A stretch of 64,000 bases of DNA, from positions 1-64,000 of the forward strand of contig NZ_JAHVIT010000001.1 of assembly GCF_019801605.1 (NCBI RefSeq), written 5' to 3'. The stretch comes from Maritimibacter alkaliphilus (GTDB taxonomy: Bacteria > Pseudomonadota > Alphaproteobacteria > Rhodobacterales > Rhodobacteraceae). Of the stretch, positions 34,470 through 43,939 are shown one piece after another. Each line of letters starts with the position of its first letter. Position 1 is the stretch's first letter. A program made the translations under genes and the position numbers. A model generated the notes under the pieces. The model had not been told where the DNA came from. It ran no database searches and saw only the letters and a list, made by a program, of their open reading frames with translations.

Positions 34470-36521
34470 ATGCCCGAACACCTGATCCCCCTCGCGCTGG
34501 TCGCGGCGGTGCTTCTGGCCGTGCCGCGGCGCTGGCTCAGCGGGCCGGGCCTGCGCAACGGTGCGGTGACGCTGCTTCTGGTGGCGGTGGCCCTTCTGGT
34601 CCTGCGCTACCTCGTCTGGCGCGTGACCGAGACCTTGCCGGTCGCGGGGACCCCGCTGGGCGAGGCGGCCTTTGCCTGGGGGCTCTTCGCGCTCGAGATG
34701 GTGATCTGGTTTGATACCGCGCTGCTCTTCGCCATGCTTTCGCGCCGACGTGACAATTCCGCGGCCGCCGACGCGGGCGAGGCGCGCCTGCGCGCGACGC
34801 CTGCGGCAGAGCTGCCGACTGTTGATGTCTTCATCGCCACTTACAACGAGGAGCTGGAGGTGCTGGAGAAGACCATCGTCGGGGCGCTGGCGCTGGACTG
34901 GCCGGCGGATCGGTTGCGGGTGGTGGTGCTCGACGATGGCAAGCGGGACTGGCTGCGCGATTTCTGCGCCGCCAAGGGGGCGGATTACTTCACCCGCGCC
35001 GACAATGCCCATGCTAAGGCCGGCAACATCAACGCCGCGATCAAGCGGACCGATGGCGAGTATTTCATGGTGCTGGACGCGGACTTCGTTCCGCAGCACA
35101 ACTTCCTCTACCGTGCCATGGGGCTCTTCGAGGATCCCAAGGTGGGGATCGTGCAGATCCCGCACTCCTTCTACAACGCCGATCCGATGCAGACGAACCT
35201 GCGGATGCGCCACACGCTGCCGGACGATCAGCGGTTCTTCTTCGGGACGATCATGGCCGGACGTGACGGCTGGGATGCGGCCTTCTGCTGCGGCTCGAAC
35301 TCGATCACCCGGCGCGCGGCGATCGAGGCGGTGGGCGGCGGGCTGCCCTCCGGCTCCATCACCGAGGACATGCTGCTGACCCTCGCGCTGCTGCGCAAGG
35401 GCTACGTCACGCGCTACCTGAACGAACGGCTCGCCATCGGGCTGGCGCCGGAGTCGCTCTCGGCGATGTACGTGCAGCGGGCGCGGTGGGCGCGGGGGGC
35501 GATCCAGATTCTCTTCCTCCGGCAGGGGCCTCTCGGGCCCGGGCTGGCGCTGCACCACCGGCTGTTCTTCCTGCCGCTGCACTGGATGCTGCAGCCGATT
35601 ATGGTGCTGGCGACGCTGACCGTCCCGGCAATCTGTCTCTGGACCGGCTGGTCGCCGATGCCGATGATCCCGGTGCGCGAGTTGGTGAACTTCCAGCTTC
35701 CGGTGATCCTCGCGACGCTGGGAACGCTGCGTCTTGTGGCGCCGGAGGGGTTCTTCCCTCTGGCCTCCACGGTGCACGCCGCGCTTCAGGCCCCGCGCAT
35801 CCTGCCCACCGTGATCACCACGCTGATCCAGCCCCATGGCCATGCGTTCAAGGTGACGCCCAAGGGCAGCGCCGCGGCGGACGGGGCAATCGACCGGGTG
35901 ATGATCTTCGCGCCCGCTGTCCTGATGCTGCTGACCGCACTCGGCTTCAGCTTTAACGCCAATATCAACACCCGTATCCTCGACAGCGTGGAGCAGCTGC
36001 CGCTGATGGCCTTTTGGGCCGGCTACGCGATGATGGTGCTGCTGGTCGTGCAGGTGGTGGCAGTCTCCACCGGGCGGCCCCACAGCGAGGAGCGCTTCTT
36101 CGTCGAGATGCCCTGCAAGGTCGGGAACCGTCCGAGCAATGCGGTCGCCGCTCGGATCGACTGGCTCTCTCTCTCGGCGGCGGGGGTGACGCTGCTGGAA
36201 CTGGACAAGATCGGGCACAACCTGCGGTGGGTCGAGCTTCGAATCCCCGGCGTCGGCCCGGTCGCTGCCCGTGTCGTGCGTCAGGAGGATGCCGAGCTGC
36301 GCCTGTCCTTCGAGATCACCTCGGAGGCGCGGCGCGACGAGTTGATCCGCAAGCTCTTCACCACCGGGCTGGAGAACCGCATTTCGAGCCGGTGGGCGCT
36401 GAACGTGAGCCTCGGGATGGTGTCGCGCGCCTTCCTGCGCACCCGGCGTGCGCGTCCCATGGCCCCCGCGACGGCGCATCCGCAGCCGCCCGCATGGCTG
36501 CTGGAGGCAACCGCAGGCTGA
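34470..36521 (+). CDS. bgsA: Processive GT2 glycan synthase, BgsA/BcsA-like
   Basis: 683 residues. N-terminal membrane helices are followed by a GT-A domain with all processive-synthase motifs: D in VVVLDDGKRDW (about 154), DAD in MVLDADFVPQ (about 203), TED in SITEDMLL (about 298) and QRARW (about 336). Four further C-terminal helices follow. The soluble C-terminus (about 545-683) resembles a PilZ position, but only S-x-x-G (LSLSAAG) of the c-di-GMP motifs is recognisable and the RxxxR is absent. No BcsB or cellulase is adjacent. S. meliloti BgsA makes (1-3)(1-4)-beta-glucan and binds c-di-GMP through a non-PilZ C-terminus; the same is inferred here. Confidence 0.8.
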   Translation: MPEHLIPLALVAAVLLAVPRRWLSGPGLRNGAVTLLLVAVALLVLRYLVWRVTETLPVAGTPLGEAAFAWGLFALEMVIWFDTALLFAMLSRRRDNSAAADAGEARLRATPAAELPTVDVFIATYNEELEVLEKTIVGALALDWPADRLRVVVLDDGKRDWLRDFCAAKGADYFTRADNAHAKAGNINAAIKRTDGEYFMVLDADFVPQHNFLYRAMGLFEDPKVGIVQIPHSFYNADPMQTNLRMRHTLPDDQRFFFGTIMAGRDGWDAAFCCGSNSITRRAAIEAVGGGLPSGSITEDMLLTLALLRKGYVTRYLNERLAIGLAPESLSAMYVQRARWARGAIQILFLRQGPLGPGLALHHRLFFLPLHWMLQPIMVLATLTVPAICLWTGWSPMPMIPVRELVNFQLPVILATLGTLRLVAPEGFFPLASTVHAALQAPRILPTVITTLIQPHGHAFKVTPKGSAAADGAIDRVMIFAPAVLMLLTALGFSFNANINTRILDSVEQLPLMAFWAGYAMMVLLVVQVVAVSTGRPHSEERFFVEMPCKVGNRPSNAVAARIDWLSLSAAGVTLLELDKIGHNLRWVELRIPGVGPVAARVVRQEDAELRLSFEITSEARRDELIRKLFTTGLENRISSRWALNVSLGMVSRAFLRTRRARPMAPATAHPQPPAWLLEATAG

Positions 36522-36710
36522 GGCGTCGGACCCCCGCGATCCTTTCCCGAAAGTGAAGATTTACGGGCCAATTCACTTGTTTTTGGCCATTTTCACGGCA
36601 GACCGTGACCCCCGTGACCCAGCGTCGGAAAAACCGCCCGCTCAGCCGTTGCCGGGCGCAGGCAATTGTGGCAAAACCCCACTCAAGTTTTCCGAACTCA
36701 CGAGTTTAGT

Positions 36711-37361
36711 ATGACCGACTTCGCCGCCCGCCGCACAATGATGGTCGATGCACAGGTTCGCCCTGCGGATGTGACCAAGTTCCCGATTATCGACGCGATG
36801 CTCGCGATCCCGCGGGAGGCCTTCGTGCCGGGCGAGAAACGCGAGGCCGCCTACCTTGGCGACAATATCGACCTCGGCGGTTCGCGCGTGATGCTGGAGC
36901 CCCGCACCCTCGCCAAGATGCTCGACGCGCTCGACATCCAGCCCGATGAACTGGTGCTCGACCTCGGCTGCGCGCAGGGCTACTCCGCCGCCGTCATGTC
37001 GCGCCTCGCCGAAGCGGTGATTGCCGTGGACAGCGAAGAGATGCTGGGCGACGCGCAGGCGACCCTCTCGGAGGTTGGCGCGGACAGCGTTGTGGTTCAG
37101 GCGGGCGACCTGACCGCCGGCGCGCCGGAACACGGCCCCTACGACGTGATCGTGCTGGAAGGCGCGGTCGAGGTGCTGCCTGAGGCGCTGACCGATCAGC
37201 TGAAGGAAGGCGGCCGCATGGCCGTGCTCTTCGCCGAAGGCGCGCTCGGCACCGTCAAGGTGGGTTACAAGATCGACGGACAGATGAGCTGGCGCTTTGC
37301 CTTCAACGCCGGTGCGCCGGTGCTGCCGGGCTTCGAGCGTCACGGAGCTTTCACGTTGTAA
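36711..37361 (+). CDS. PCMT-family methyltransferase-like protein
   Basis: 216 residues from ATG 36711 (MTDFAARRTMMVDAQVRPADV). The Rossmann SAM motif is VLDLGCAQGYSAAVM. The N-terminal part matches protein-L-isoaspartate methyltransferases (IIDAMLAIPREAFVPGEKREAAYLGD). The segment that carries the isoaspartyl-binding Thr-Ile-Ser in active PCMT is replaced (GGSRVMLEPRTLAKML), so classical repair activity is doubtful. It sits just upstream of tolC, a position where related proteins occur in alphaproteobacteria; a helper role in envelope export is possible but unproven. Confidence 0.8.
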   Translation: MTDFAARRTMMVDAQVRPADVTKFPIIDAMLAIPREAFVPGEKREAAYLGDNIDLGGSRVMLEPRTLAKMLDALDIQPDELVLDLGCAQGYSAAVMSRLAEAVIAVDSEEMLGDAQATLSEVGADSVVVQAGDLTAGAPEHGPYDVIVLEGAVEVLPEALTDQLKEGGRMAVLFAEGALGTVKVGYKIDGQMSWRFAFNAGAPVLPGFERHGAFTL

Positions 37362-37368
37362 GTGAATA

Positions 37369-37384
37369 CAGCCCGCGAGGGCTG
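37369..37384 (+). terminator. Short GNRA-loop hairpin between the PCMT-like gene and tolC
   Basis: CAGCCC-GCGA-GGGCTG: a 6-bp perfect stem with a GNRA tetraloop, 8 bases after the stop codon and without a T-run. It may stabilise the mRNA end or attenuate transcription. Confidence 0.35.
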
Positions 37385-37446
37385 ACGGCAGGATAACAAA
37401 AAGTGACCTCGGCCTCGATGGCCGCAAAGGGACAAGAGGGACGAGC

Positions 37447-38862
37447 ATGAAAGCACTGGCAGGCAAGACCAAAGGGATCGCACTTGCGGCGGGCATCGGG
37501 CTCCTGGGCCTCTCCCCGGCAAGTGCGGAAACGCTGACCGATGCCCTGGTCAGCGCCTACGAGACCTCGGGACTTCTGGAACAGAACCGCGCGTTGCTGC
37601 GGGCTGCGGACGAGGATGTGGCGCAATCGCTGGCGCAGCTGCGCCCGATCATCGGCTGGTCTGCGGACGTGACCCACACGGCGTCGGAATCGGCGACGGC
37701 CTCTACCAGCTACCGCATGGTGAACAACAACTCGAGCTCGGCCTCGATCGGTCTCTCCGCGCAGTTGCTGGTCTTCGACTCCGGCCAGACCCGTCTGGGC
37801 GTCGACGTGGCCAAGGAAACCGTGCTCTCGACCCGTCAGTCGCTGATCGCGGTGGAACAGTCGGTGCTGCTGAACGCGATCACCGCCTATCTGAACGTCC
37901 AGCTGAACCAGGAAATCGTGAAGCTGCGCCAGAACAACGTTCGCGTGCTGGGCGAGGAACTGCGCGCCGCACGGGACCGGTTCGACGTGGGCGAGGTGAC
38001 CCGTACCGACGTGGCACAGGCCGAATCCTACCTCGCACAGGCCCGCGCCTCGCTGACCCTCGCTCAGGGCGACCTGACCGACGCGCGCCTGACCTACATC
38101 AACGTGGTCGGCCATGCGCCCGGCAACCTGGCCAACGTGAATGCCGCGCCGATGCTGCCCAACTCCTCCGACCAGGCGGTGCAGGTGGCCCTCGCGGCGC
38201 ACCCCTCGCTGATCCAGGCGCAGAAGTCCGTCACCATCGCCGAGCTCCAGGTCGAGATCGCGCGCCGTTCGGTCGCGCCCACCGTCTCGCTGAACGGCTC
38301 GCTGGGGGCCTCGCGCAGCCTCGACAGCGATGCGAAGTCGAACTCGGCGACCATCGGTCTGAGCGTTTCGGGCCCGATCTACTACGGCGGCCAGATCGCC
38401 TCGCTGCAGCGTCAGGCGATGCAGAGCCGTGACGCGGCCCGCGCGAACCTGCTGCAGGTCAGCGACGACATCCGCGAATCCGCCGGCTCCGCCTATGCGC
38501 AGATCTCCGTGACGGCCTCCTCCCGCTCGGCCAGTGCCGAGGCGGTGCGCGCCGCGCAGGTCGCCTTCGAAGGTGTCCGCGAGGAAGCTTCGCTCGGCGC
38601 ACGGACCACGCTGGAAGTGCTCGACTCCGAGCAGGACCTTCTGGATGCCCGCGCCAACCAGATCTCGGCCGAGGTGAATCAGCGTCTCGCCGGCTATGCC
38701 CTGCTCTCGGCCATGGGCAAACTGACCGCCAAGGACCTGAACCTGCCGGTCACGCTCTACGATCCGACCGACTATTACAACATGGTCAAGGGCGCTCCCG
38801 CCGCGATCTCCGCGCAGGGCCGGAGCCTCGATCGCGTGCTTCGCTCGATCGGAAAACAGTAA
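37447..38862 (+). CDS. tolC: TolC-family outer membrane channel protein
   Basis: 471 residues. Signal peptide MKALAGKTKGIALAAGIGLL... cleaved after SPASA near residue 27. Two OEP repeats with long helices are visible: ARDRFDVGEVTRTDVAQAESYLAQA (about 175-200) and VAFEGVREEASLGARTTLEVLDSEQDLLDAR (about 375-405), the typical TolC/CyaE motif. It forms the trimeric channel-tunnel for type I secretion and efflux. It may serve the RTX proteins at the left of the window, though that link is only inferred. Confidence 0.93.
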   Translation: MKALAGKTKGIALAAGIGLLGLSPASAETLTDALVSAYETSGLLEQNRALLRAADEDVAQSLAQLRPIIGWSADVTHTASESATASTSYRMVNNNSSSASIGLSAQLLVFDSGQTRLGVDVAKETVLSTRQSLIAVEQSVLLNAITAYLNVQLNQEIVKLRQNNVRVLGEELRAARDRFDVGEVTRTDVAQAESYLAQARASLTLAQGDLTDARLTYINVVGHAPGNLANVNAAPMLPNSSDQAVQVALAAHPSLIQAQKSVTIAELQVEIARRSVAPTVSLNGSLGASRSLDSDAKSNSATIGLSVSGPIYYGGQIASLQRQAMQSRDAARANLLQVSDDIRESAGSAYAQISVTASSRSASAEAVRAAQVAFEGVREEASLGARTTLEVLDSEQDLLDARANQISAEVNQRLAGYALLSAMGKLTAKDLNLPVTLYDPTDYYNMVKGAPAAISAQGRSLDRVLRSIGKQ

Positions 38863-38889
38863 AACAGCGCCTATCCGTTGTGTGAACTG

Positions 38890-38920
38890 GGGCCTCGCGG
38901 TACACTCGACCGCGAGGCCC
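38890..38920 (+). terminator. Strong hairpin between tolC and the PopZ-like gene
   Basis: An 11-bp perfect stem (GGGCCTCGCGG and its complement) with a 9-base loop, 27 bases after the tolC stop. There is no T-run. It also lies 17 bases before the next start codon, so it might instead influence translation of that gene. Confidence 0.5.
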
Positions 38921-38937
38921 AAAGCAGTGCGAGAATT

Positions 38938-40689
38938 ATGCCCGATCCCGTAACGAATCTTCAGATTGAGGACGTACTGTCCTCCATCCGTAAGCTTGTG
39001 TCCGAAAACAACCGGGCAGAGGCGGGGATGTCCGCCGCCGCGAAAACCGCCAAGCGCGAATCGGAGGCCGCCGCTACAAGCACAGCGGGTGTCGCCGCCG
39101 GCGCGCAGCAGGCCCCTGACAGGCTTCTCCTGACGCCCTCCCTGCGGGTCGAGGATCAGGCCGAAGACGAGGGCGAGGAGGCCGGGGACTTCGATCTCGA
39201 AGCGGCCCTTGCCGAAGCGGAGGCAGACACCGAAGGCAGTGTCAAAGTGGCCGCGTCCGAGGAGGACGCCGAGGACTTCGACCGGGATCACTTCGCCTTC
39301 TCTGCGGACCAGCTGGCCGATCATATTGCCGAGGATATCGCAGCCGCGCTTGCCGCCAGTCAGCCTGCATCCGAGGCTGCCGAACCGGCCCGTCGCCAGA
39401 CGCCCGAGGCCGGGCGCCGCCGGGCGCCACTGTTCCCCCGTCTCGGCGGGGAGGCCGCCGCCAAGGCGCCCCCGGCCAAGCCGGAGCCTGCGCCTGTCGC
39501 ATCCGATCTGAGCGCCGAACCGGATGCAGATGGTGCCGACGACGCACAGTCGGCCCATGCTGCCGAAGAGGCGGTGGTCACCGATATCATGTCGCTGCTC
39601 AGTGCCGCGCGCTCGGCGCTCGATGCCGTGACGCAGGACAAGGTGACAGAGGCAAAGGACCCGCTGCAGCGGGCGCAGGAAGAACTGCGCCGTCTGTCGG
39701 CCACCGTGGCGCCGCTCGCCTCCGTGCCGCAGGCCGCGCGCCGCGCCGCGCCCGTCCAACCTGAGGTCGTTCAGCCTGAGCCCGGGCAACCGGAGGCCGC
39801 ACAAGCCGTCGAGGCGGAGCTGGAAGACCATTCCGCCGAGGCCGACAGCTACGTGGCCGAGGAAGACTACGCCGACGACTACGGGGCAGACGGCTACGAG
39901 GATTTCTGGGACGGCAACACCGCCCTGCGCGAAGACGATGAGAGCGCCGCCGAGGTGCTTTCGGTCGCCGCACGTGCCCCGGCGCGCGACGGCTCGCTCG
40001 AGTCCCGGATTGCCGAGCTCGAAGCCGCGGTCGCCCATCGGGACGACGAGTGGGAGCCCGACGGCACCGAAGAGGGCGCCGAAGAGGATGTACTGCCGTG
40101 GAGCGGCCAGTTCGATCCGGACGAAGTGCTGGCAGAAGCGGCCCGCGAGGCCGCGGCGAAGCGGGCGGCCGAGGATGAGGCCGACGAGGTCGAGGCGCCC
40201 TTCATCGAGGTCACCGAGGAGACAGTCTTCGAGGCCGAGATCGTGCAGTGGGATGCGGAGGTCGAGGACGACGCCGAGGCAGAGGATGACGCCTGGGAAG
40301 ACGTGATCCCCGAGGCGGCCATGGCGCAGGGCTCCGCGGAGGCGCTCGACAGCGAGGATGACTGGCAGGACGCCGACGACGGGCTGACCCGCGCGATCGG
40401 GGATCAGGCCGCCGCCGCGGCCTTTGCCGCGGCCTACAGCGCCACCGTCGATGCGGTGGAAGGGGGGCTGGACCACGCCCACGCCCCCGTTTCACGCGAG
40501 GTGGCAGAGGCCCCTGACGCCGCGCCCCTGCTGAGCGGTGCCATCGACCGAGAGGAACTGCGGGAGTTGGTGAGCGAGATCGTCCGACAGGAGCTTCAGG
40601 GCGCGCTCGGTGAGCGGATCACCCGCAATGTGCGCAAGCTGGTGCGCCGCGAGATCCACCGTGCGCTGATCTCGCAGGACCTGATCTGA
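38938..40689 (+). CDS. PopZ-like acidic scaffold protein (DUF2497-type)
   Basis: 583 residues from ATG 38938. The N-terminus MPDPVTNLQIEDVLSSIRKL matches the start of PopZ-type proteins (EDILASIRRIV). A very long acidic, Ala/Glu/Asp-rich and probably disordered middle (about 50-520) follows. The C-terminus is a short helical, basic module (REELRELVSEIVRQELQGAL, then RNVRKLVRREIHRAL) in the place of the PopZ oligomerisation region. Caulobacter PopZ is about 180 residues, so this one has a much longer linker. A polar organising role is inferred from architecture only. Confidence 0.6.
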   Translation: MPDPVTNLQIEDVLSSIRKLVSENNRAEAGMSAAAKTAKRESEAAATSTAGVAAGAQQAPDRLLLTPSLRVEDQAEDEGEEAGDFDLEAALAEAEADTEGSVKVAASEEDAEDFDRDHFAFSADQLADHIAEDIAAALAASQPASEAAEPARRQTPEAGRRRAPLFPRLGGEAAAKAPPAKPEPAPVASDLSAEPDADGADDAQSAHAAEEAVVTDIMSLLSAARSALDAVTQDKVTEAKDPLQRAQEELRRLSATVAPLASVPQAARRAAPVQPEVVQPEPGQPEAAQAVEAELEDHSAEADSYVAEEDYADDYGADGYEDFWDGNTALREDDESAAEVLSVAARAPARDGSLESRIAELEAAVAHRDDEWEPDGTEEGAEEDVLPWSGQFDPDEVLAEAAREAAAKRAAEDEADEVEAPFIEVTEETVFEAEIVQWDAEVEDDAEAEDDAWEDVIPEAAMAQGSAEALDSEDDWQDADDGLTRAIGDQAAAAAFAAAYSATVDAVEGGLDHAHAPVSREVAEAPDAAPLLSGAIDREELRELVSEIVRQELQGALGERITRNVRKLVRREIHRALISQDLI

Positions 40690-41090
40690 CCGGACCTTAT
40701 CTCTAGGCAGGGCGATCTTTAGGCGGGGCGCCCGGTTGCGGCGTGGCCCGCCCAACTGTGGCTTTGCATCGGTTGTGGCTCTGGCCCGGCGCCATCCGGT
40801 ACGATGCGATCCGGGCCGATCCGGACCACACACGCCCAGCCAGCCCAACGTGGCGATCATGGCGCTCAGCCGGTCTGAGCACTCCGCCTTAGCTTGGCCA
40901 GAGCCAGCTCGAGCCGCGCGGTTTGTTCCGGGCCACCGTCGGCCTGACCTTGCACCGTCCCCAGTTGCGTAGACCTTGCCGCCGCGTCGGTCTCCCGCTG
41001 TCAGCGGGCAGACCTCCTCCTGTCTTCCGGTCGCGCGGCGAAGGGGCGTTCCGGCCTTCGCGGGCGGCCTCTCTGGCGCTGCGTGCGCCT
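40690..41090. other. Intergenic stretch, 401 bp
   Basis: It lies between two convergent genes. On the minus strand one frame around 40880-41010 has a coding-like composition (TDAAARSTQLG, then LELALAKLRRSAQTG and a stop) but no start codon after an in-frame stop, so it may be a gene remnant. No clear terminator or RNA recognised. Confidence 0.4.
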
Positions 41091-42548
41091 TCAGCCGGTC
41101 GGCATCTCCCGCGCGAGGGTCCAGAGGTGGTCGAGGTCCAGATGCGCCTCCAGATGTGCGGCGAGCGCATCCAACGTGTCCTCCACCCCGGTCTCGTAGC
41201 CCGGCTGCGACGCGGCACCGATCCCGGCGAGGTAGGCCGCGCGGAAGCCATCGGCGGCAAAGAGCCCGTGCAGGTAGCTGCCGCGCACCTGGCCCGAGGC
41301 GCTGCTGGCCCCTTCGGCCCGCGCGCCGACCGAAAGCCACGCCCGCCCGCAATCGGGGCCCGTAGTCTCGCCGAGGTGAATCTCGTAGCCATCGAGCGCC
41401 GTGTCGCTCTCGGGATGGTGCGCCTGCACCAACCCCAGCCGCTTGGCCGGTCGCATGACCGTCTCCACATCAAGCAGACCCAGCCCCTCGACGCTGGACG
41501 GCGCGCCCTCCAGCCCCTCCGGGTCCGAGACCTGCCGCCCGAGCATCTGGTAGCCGCCACAGAGCCCCAGCACATGCCCGCCGCGCCGCACATGGGCGGC
41601 AAGGTCGATGTCCCAGCCCTCGGCCCGGAAGGCGGCGAGATCGGCAATGGTGGACTTGCTGCCGGGGATCAGCACGAGCGCTGCATCGCCGGGCAGGGGC
41701 TGGCCCCGGCGGATCAGCTGCACCTCGACCCCGGGTTCGGCAACCAGCGGGTCGAGATCATCGAAGTTGGCGATCCGGGGCAGGCAGGGCACGGCGATCT
41801 TCACCGCGCCGCCCGGCCGCTGGACGAGGTCCAGCACATCCTCCGCCGGCAGCCTCCAGGCCGGCTCGAACCACGGGACGACGCCGAGGGAGGGCCAGCC
41901 CGTGGCCTCTTCCACCACCCGCAGCCCGCCGTCGAAGAGCCGCGGATCGCCCCGGAACTTGTTCACCGCGAAGCTCGCGATCATCGCCGCGTCCTCGGGC
42001 GCCAGAACCGCCTGGGTGCCCACCAGCTGCGCGATGACGCCACCCCGGTCGATGTCCCCCATGAGGATCACCGGCACCCCGGCGGCCCGGGCAAAGCCCA
42101 TGTTGGCGATGTCACCCGCGCGCAGGTTCACCTCCGCCGGGCTGCCCGCGCCCTCGACCACCACGAGGTCGGCCTGTGCCGCGAGCCGGTGAAAGCTCTC
42201 CAGCACCTGGGGAAGCAGGCTCTGCCGCCTGCCGGTGAACTGCCGCGCCTCCCAATGGGCCAGACGCTGCCCGCGCAGGACGATCTGCGCGCCGGTCTCG
42301 CTCTCGGGTTTCAGGAGGACGGGGTTCATGTCGACATGGGGCGCGACCCGCGCCGCCCGGGCCTGCAGCGCCTGTGCGCGGCCGATCTCGCCGCCCTCGG
42401 GGGTCACGGCGGCGTTGTTTGACATGTTCTGCGGCTTGAAGGGGCGCACCCGCAGCCCACGGTTCGCGAAGGCCCGGGCGAGCCCCGCGACGATCATCGA
42501 CTTGCCGGCGTTGGAGCCGGTTCCCTGGATCATGAGTGCGCGGGCCAT
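41091..42548 (-). CDS. cobQ: Cobyric acid synthase
   Basis: 485 residues from ATG 42548. The DTBS-like N-terminal domain has the P-loop [11 protein letters not shown] (7-17), KPQNMSNNA and [10 protein letters not shown]. The C-terminal triad glutamine amidotransferase domain has nucleophile Cys in [11 protein letters not shown] and the His of RGSYLHGLF. It amidates four side chains of adenosylcobyrinic diamide in cobalamin synthesis. No other cob genes are adjacent, and no cobalamin riboswitch is apparent in the 200 bp upstream. Confidence 0.95.
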   Translation of the reverse strand: MARALMIQGTGSNAGKSMIVAGLARAFANRGLRVRPFKPQNMSNNAAVTPEGGEIGRAQALQARAARVAPHVDMNPVLLKPESETGAQIVLRGQRLAHWEARQFTGRRQSLLPQVLESFHRLAAQADLVVVEGAGSPAEVNLRAGDIANMGFARAAGVPVILMGDIDRGGVIAQLVGTQAVLAPEDAAMIASFAVNKFRGDPRLFDGGLRVVEEATGWPSLGVVPWFEPAWRLPAEDVLDLVQRPGGAVKIAVPCLPRIANFDDLDPLVAEPGVEVQLIRRGQPLPGDAALVLIPGSKSTIADLAAFRAEGWDIDLAAHVRRGGHVLGLCGGYQMLGRQVSDPEGLEGAPSSVEGLGLLDVETVMRPAKRLGLVQAHHPESDTALDGYEIHLGETTGPDCGRAWLSVGARAEGASSASGQVRGSYLHGLFAADGFRAAYLAGIGAASQPGYETGVEDTLDALAAHLEAHLDLDHLWTLAREMPTG

Positions 42549-42690
42549 GGCAATCCTCCTGCCGCCCGTCTTGGCGGGGCAGGGGGCGCGGTGCAATGGC
42601 AATTTCAGGGGGGAAATCCCGGGGACTGTTCCGGGGGGGCTATTCCCGGGGCAGGCTCAGGGGCGATCCGGGCAAAGCATGATGGCCAAG

Positions 42691-42718
42691 AAAAAACGCG
42701 CCCCGCTTGGGGGCGCGT
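42691..42718 (-). terminator. Rho-independent terminator of the DUF6280-like gene
   Basis: On the minus strand, ACGCGCCCC-(CAAG)-CGGGGCGCGT is followed by TTTTTTCTT. It lies 31 bases after the stop codon at 42749. Confidence 0.9.
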
Positions 42719-42748
42719 CTTTGTTGGAGGGCTCTTCGTCTGTTCGGA

Positions 42749-43069
42749 TCAGGCCGCTTCGGCCTGCTCGGCGGCGTGCCGGCGTTCGCTTTCCTCGCGC
42801 GAGAGGGCGACGGAGGTGCGGACACCCTTGGACACGAATTCCATCAGACCGGACACGACCCGTTCGTTCGGATCGATGCCGGCGCAGCTTAGAACTTCCC
42901 GACCATCGCGCGACCGGGCCCAACGAGCGATCTGCTCCGGACCGTTGCCGTATTTCTTGTCATCCGCGATGGCGTCGTCGAGTGCAGCCAGTACAACGGC
43001 TGCGAACAGTTTACGAGCACGGTTGCCCTGTTCATTATTGAAGGCCGTGCCGTCAACGAAATCTTTCAT
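42749..43069 (-). CDS. Conserved hypothetical protein (DUF6280-like)
   Basis: 106 residues, mostly helical and charged, starting MKDFVDGTAFNNEQGNRARK. The stretch LFAAVVLAALDDAIADDKKYGNG then IARWARSRDGREVLSCAGIDP has the look of a small DNA- or RNA-associated alphaproteobacterial protein; I recall it as DUF6280 but cannot verify. It is divergent from efp (about 210 bp) and has its own strong terminator, so it is likely well expressed. Function unknown. Confidence 0.75.
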   Translation of the reverse strand: MKDFVDGTAFNNEQGNRARKLFAAVVLAALDDAIADDKKYGNGPEQIARWARSRDGREVLSCAGIDPNERVVSGLMEFVSKGVRTSVALSREESERRHAAEQAEAA

Positions 43070-43282
43070 GATTCGTCCTTTTGTTTTTGCTCTTGTGCTT
43101 CTGGGGCGACGCGCTTTATGGCGAATTAGATGCGATTCGGATAGCGTCCTGACGCAAGTCCGTCATGCTTTATTTGCATGGCACGGGAGGGGCGTCGCAT
43201 ATCTCCGGTCTCCTTGCCAGTGGCTCTGCCCGGATATATAGGAGGCACGAATTTTCTATCAACCAGAGCAGCGGTATCCGGC

Positions 43283-43846
43283 ATGCCCAAGATCAACGGC
43301 AATGAGATTCGCCCCGGCAACGTGCTGGAGCATAATGGCGGCCTCTGGGCCGCAGTGAAGGTCGACCACGTGAAGCCCGGCAAGGGCGGCGCCTTCGCGC
43401 AGGTCGAGATGAAGAACCTGCGCAACGGCTCGAAGCTGAACGAACGCTTCCGGTCCGCGGACAAGGTCGAGCGCGTGCGCCTCGAGCAGAAAGACCAGCA
43501 ATTTCTCTACGAAACCGACGGGATGCTGGTGTTCATGGACACGGAAACCTATGAACAGATTGAACTTCCTGCAGATCTTCTGGGCGAGCGTCGCCCGTTC
43601 CTGCAGGACGGCATGACCATCGTGGTGGAATTCTACGACAGCGAGGCGCTCAACGCGTCCCTGCCGCAGAAGGTCACCTGCAAGATCGTCGAGACCGAGC
43701 CGGTGGTTAAGGGGCAGACCGCTGCCAACTCCTTCAAGCCCGCGACCCTCGACAACGGCGTCAAGGTCATGGTGCCCCCCTTCATCGGTCAGGACGAGGA
43801 CATCATCGTCAACACCGAAACCATGGAATATTCCGAGCGCGCCTGA
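43283..43846 (+). CDS. efp: Translation elongation factor P
   Basis: 187 residues, the usual EF-P length. The KOW-like N-terminal domain has K34 at the tip of [10 protein letters not shown], the lysine that is modified by EpmA/EpmB in many bacteria. Two OB domains follow with [20 protein letters not shown] and [18 protein letters not shown]. It rescues ribosomes stalled at polyproline. ATG 43283 was chosen over upstream in-frame codons because [14 protein letters not shown] is the family N-terminus. Confidence 0.97.
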   Translation: MPKINGNEIRPGNVLEHNGGLWAAVKVDHVKPGKGGAFAQVEMKNLRNGSKLNERFRSADKVERVRLEQKDQQFLYETDGMLVFMDTETYEQIELPADLLGERRPFLQDGMTIVVEFYDSEALNASLPQKVTCKIVETEPVVKGQTAANSFKPATLDNGVKVMVPPFIGQDEDIIVNTETMEYSERA

Positions 43847-43865
43847 CGCTGCGTCACGGGAATCG

Positions 43866-43897
43866 AAAAGGCCGGGTCCCTGCGACCCGGCCTTTTT
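43866..43897. terminator. Bidirectional terminator between efp and ygfZ
   Basis: AAAAGGCCGGGTC-(CCTGC)-GACCCGGCCTTTTT: a 9-bp GC stem flanked by A-run and T-run on opposite sides. It can terminate efp on the plus strand and the convergent ygfZ on the minus strand. Confidence 0.93.
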
Positions 43898-43939
43898 CAT
43901 GTCACGCAGACGTGACCGATGGGGGAGGGGCTGCGGGCC

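Noticed and set aside
37351-40482. 1043-codon minus-strand frame
   Set aside because: Antisense to tolC and the PopZ-like gene; no recognisable domains and a Gly/Arg-rich composition from GC-skewed codons.
42549-42748. Cobalamin riboswitch upstream of cobQ
   Set aside because: No B12-box-like sequence visible and the space is taken by the terminator of the upstream gene.
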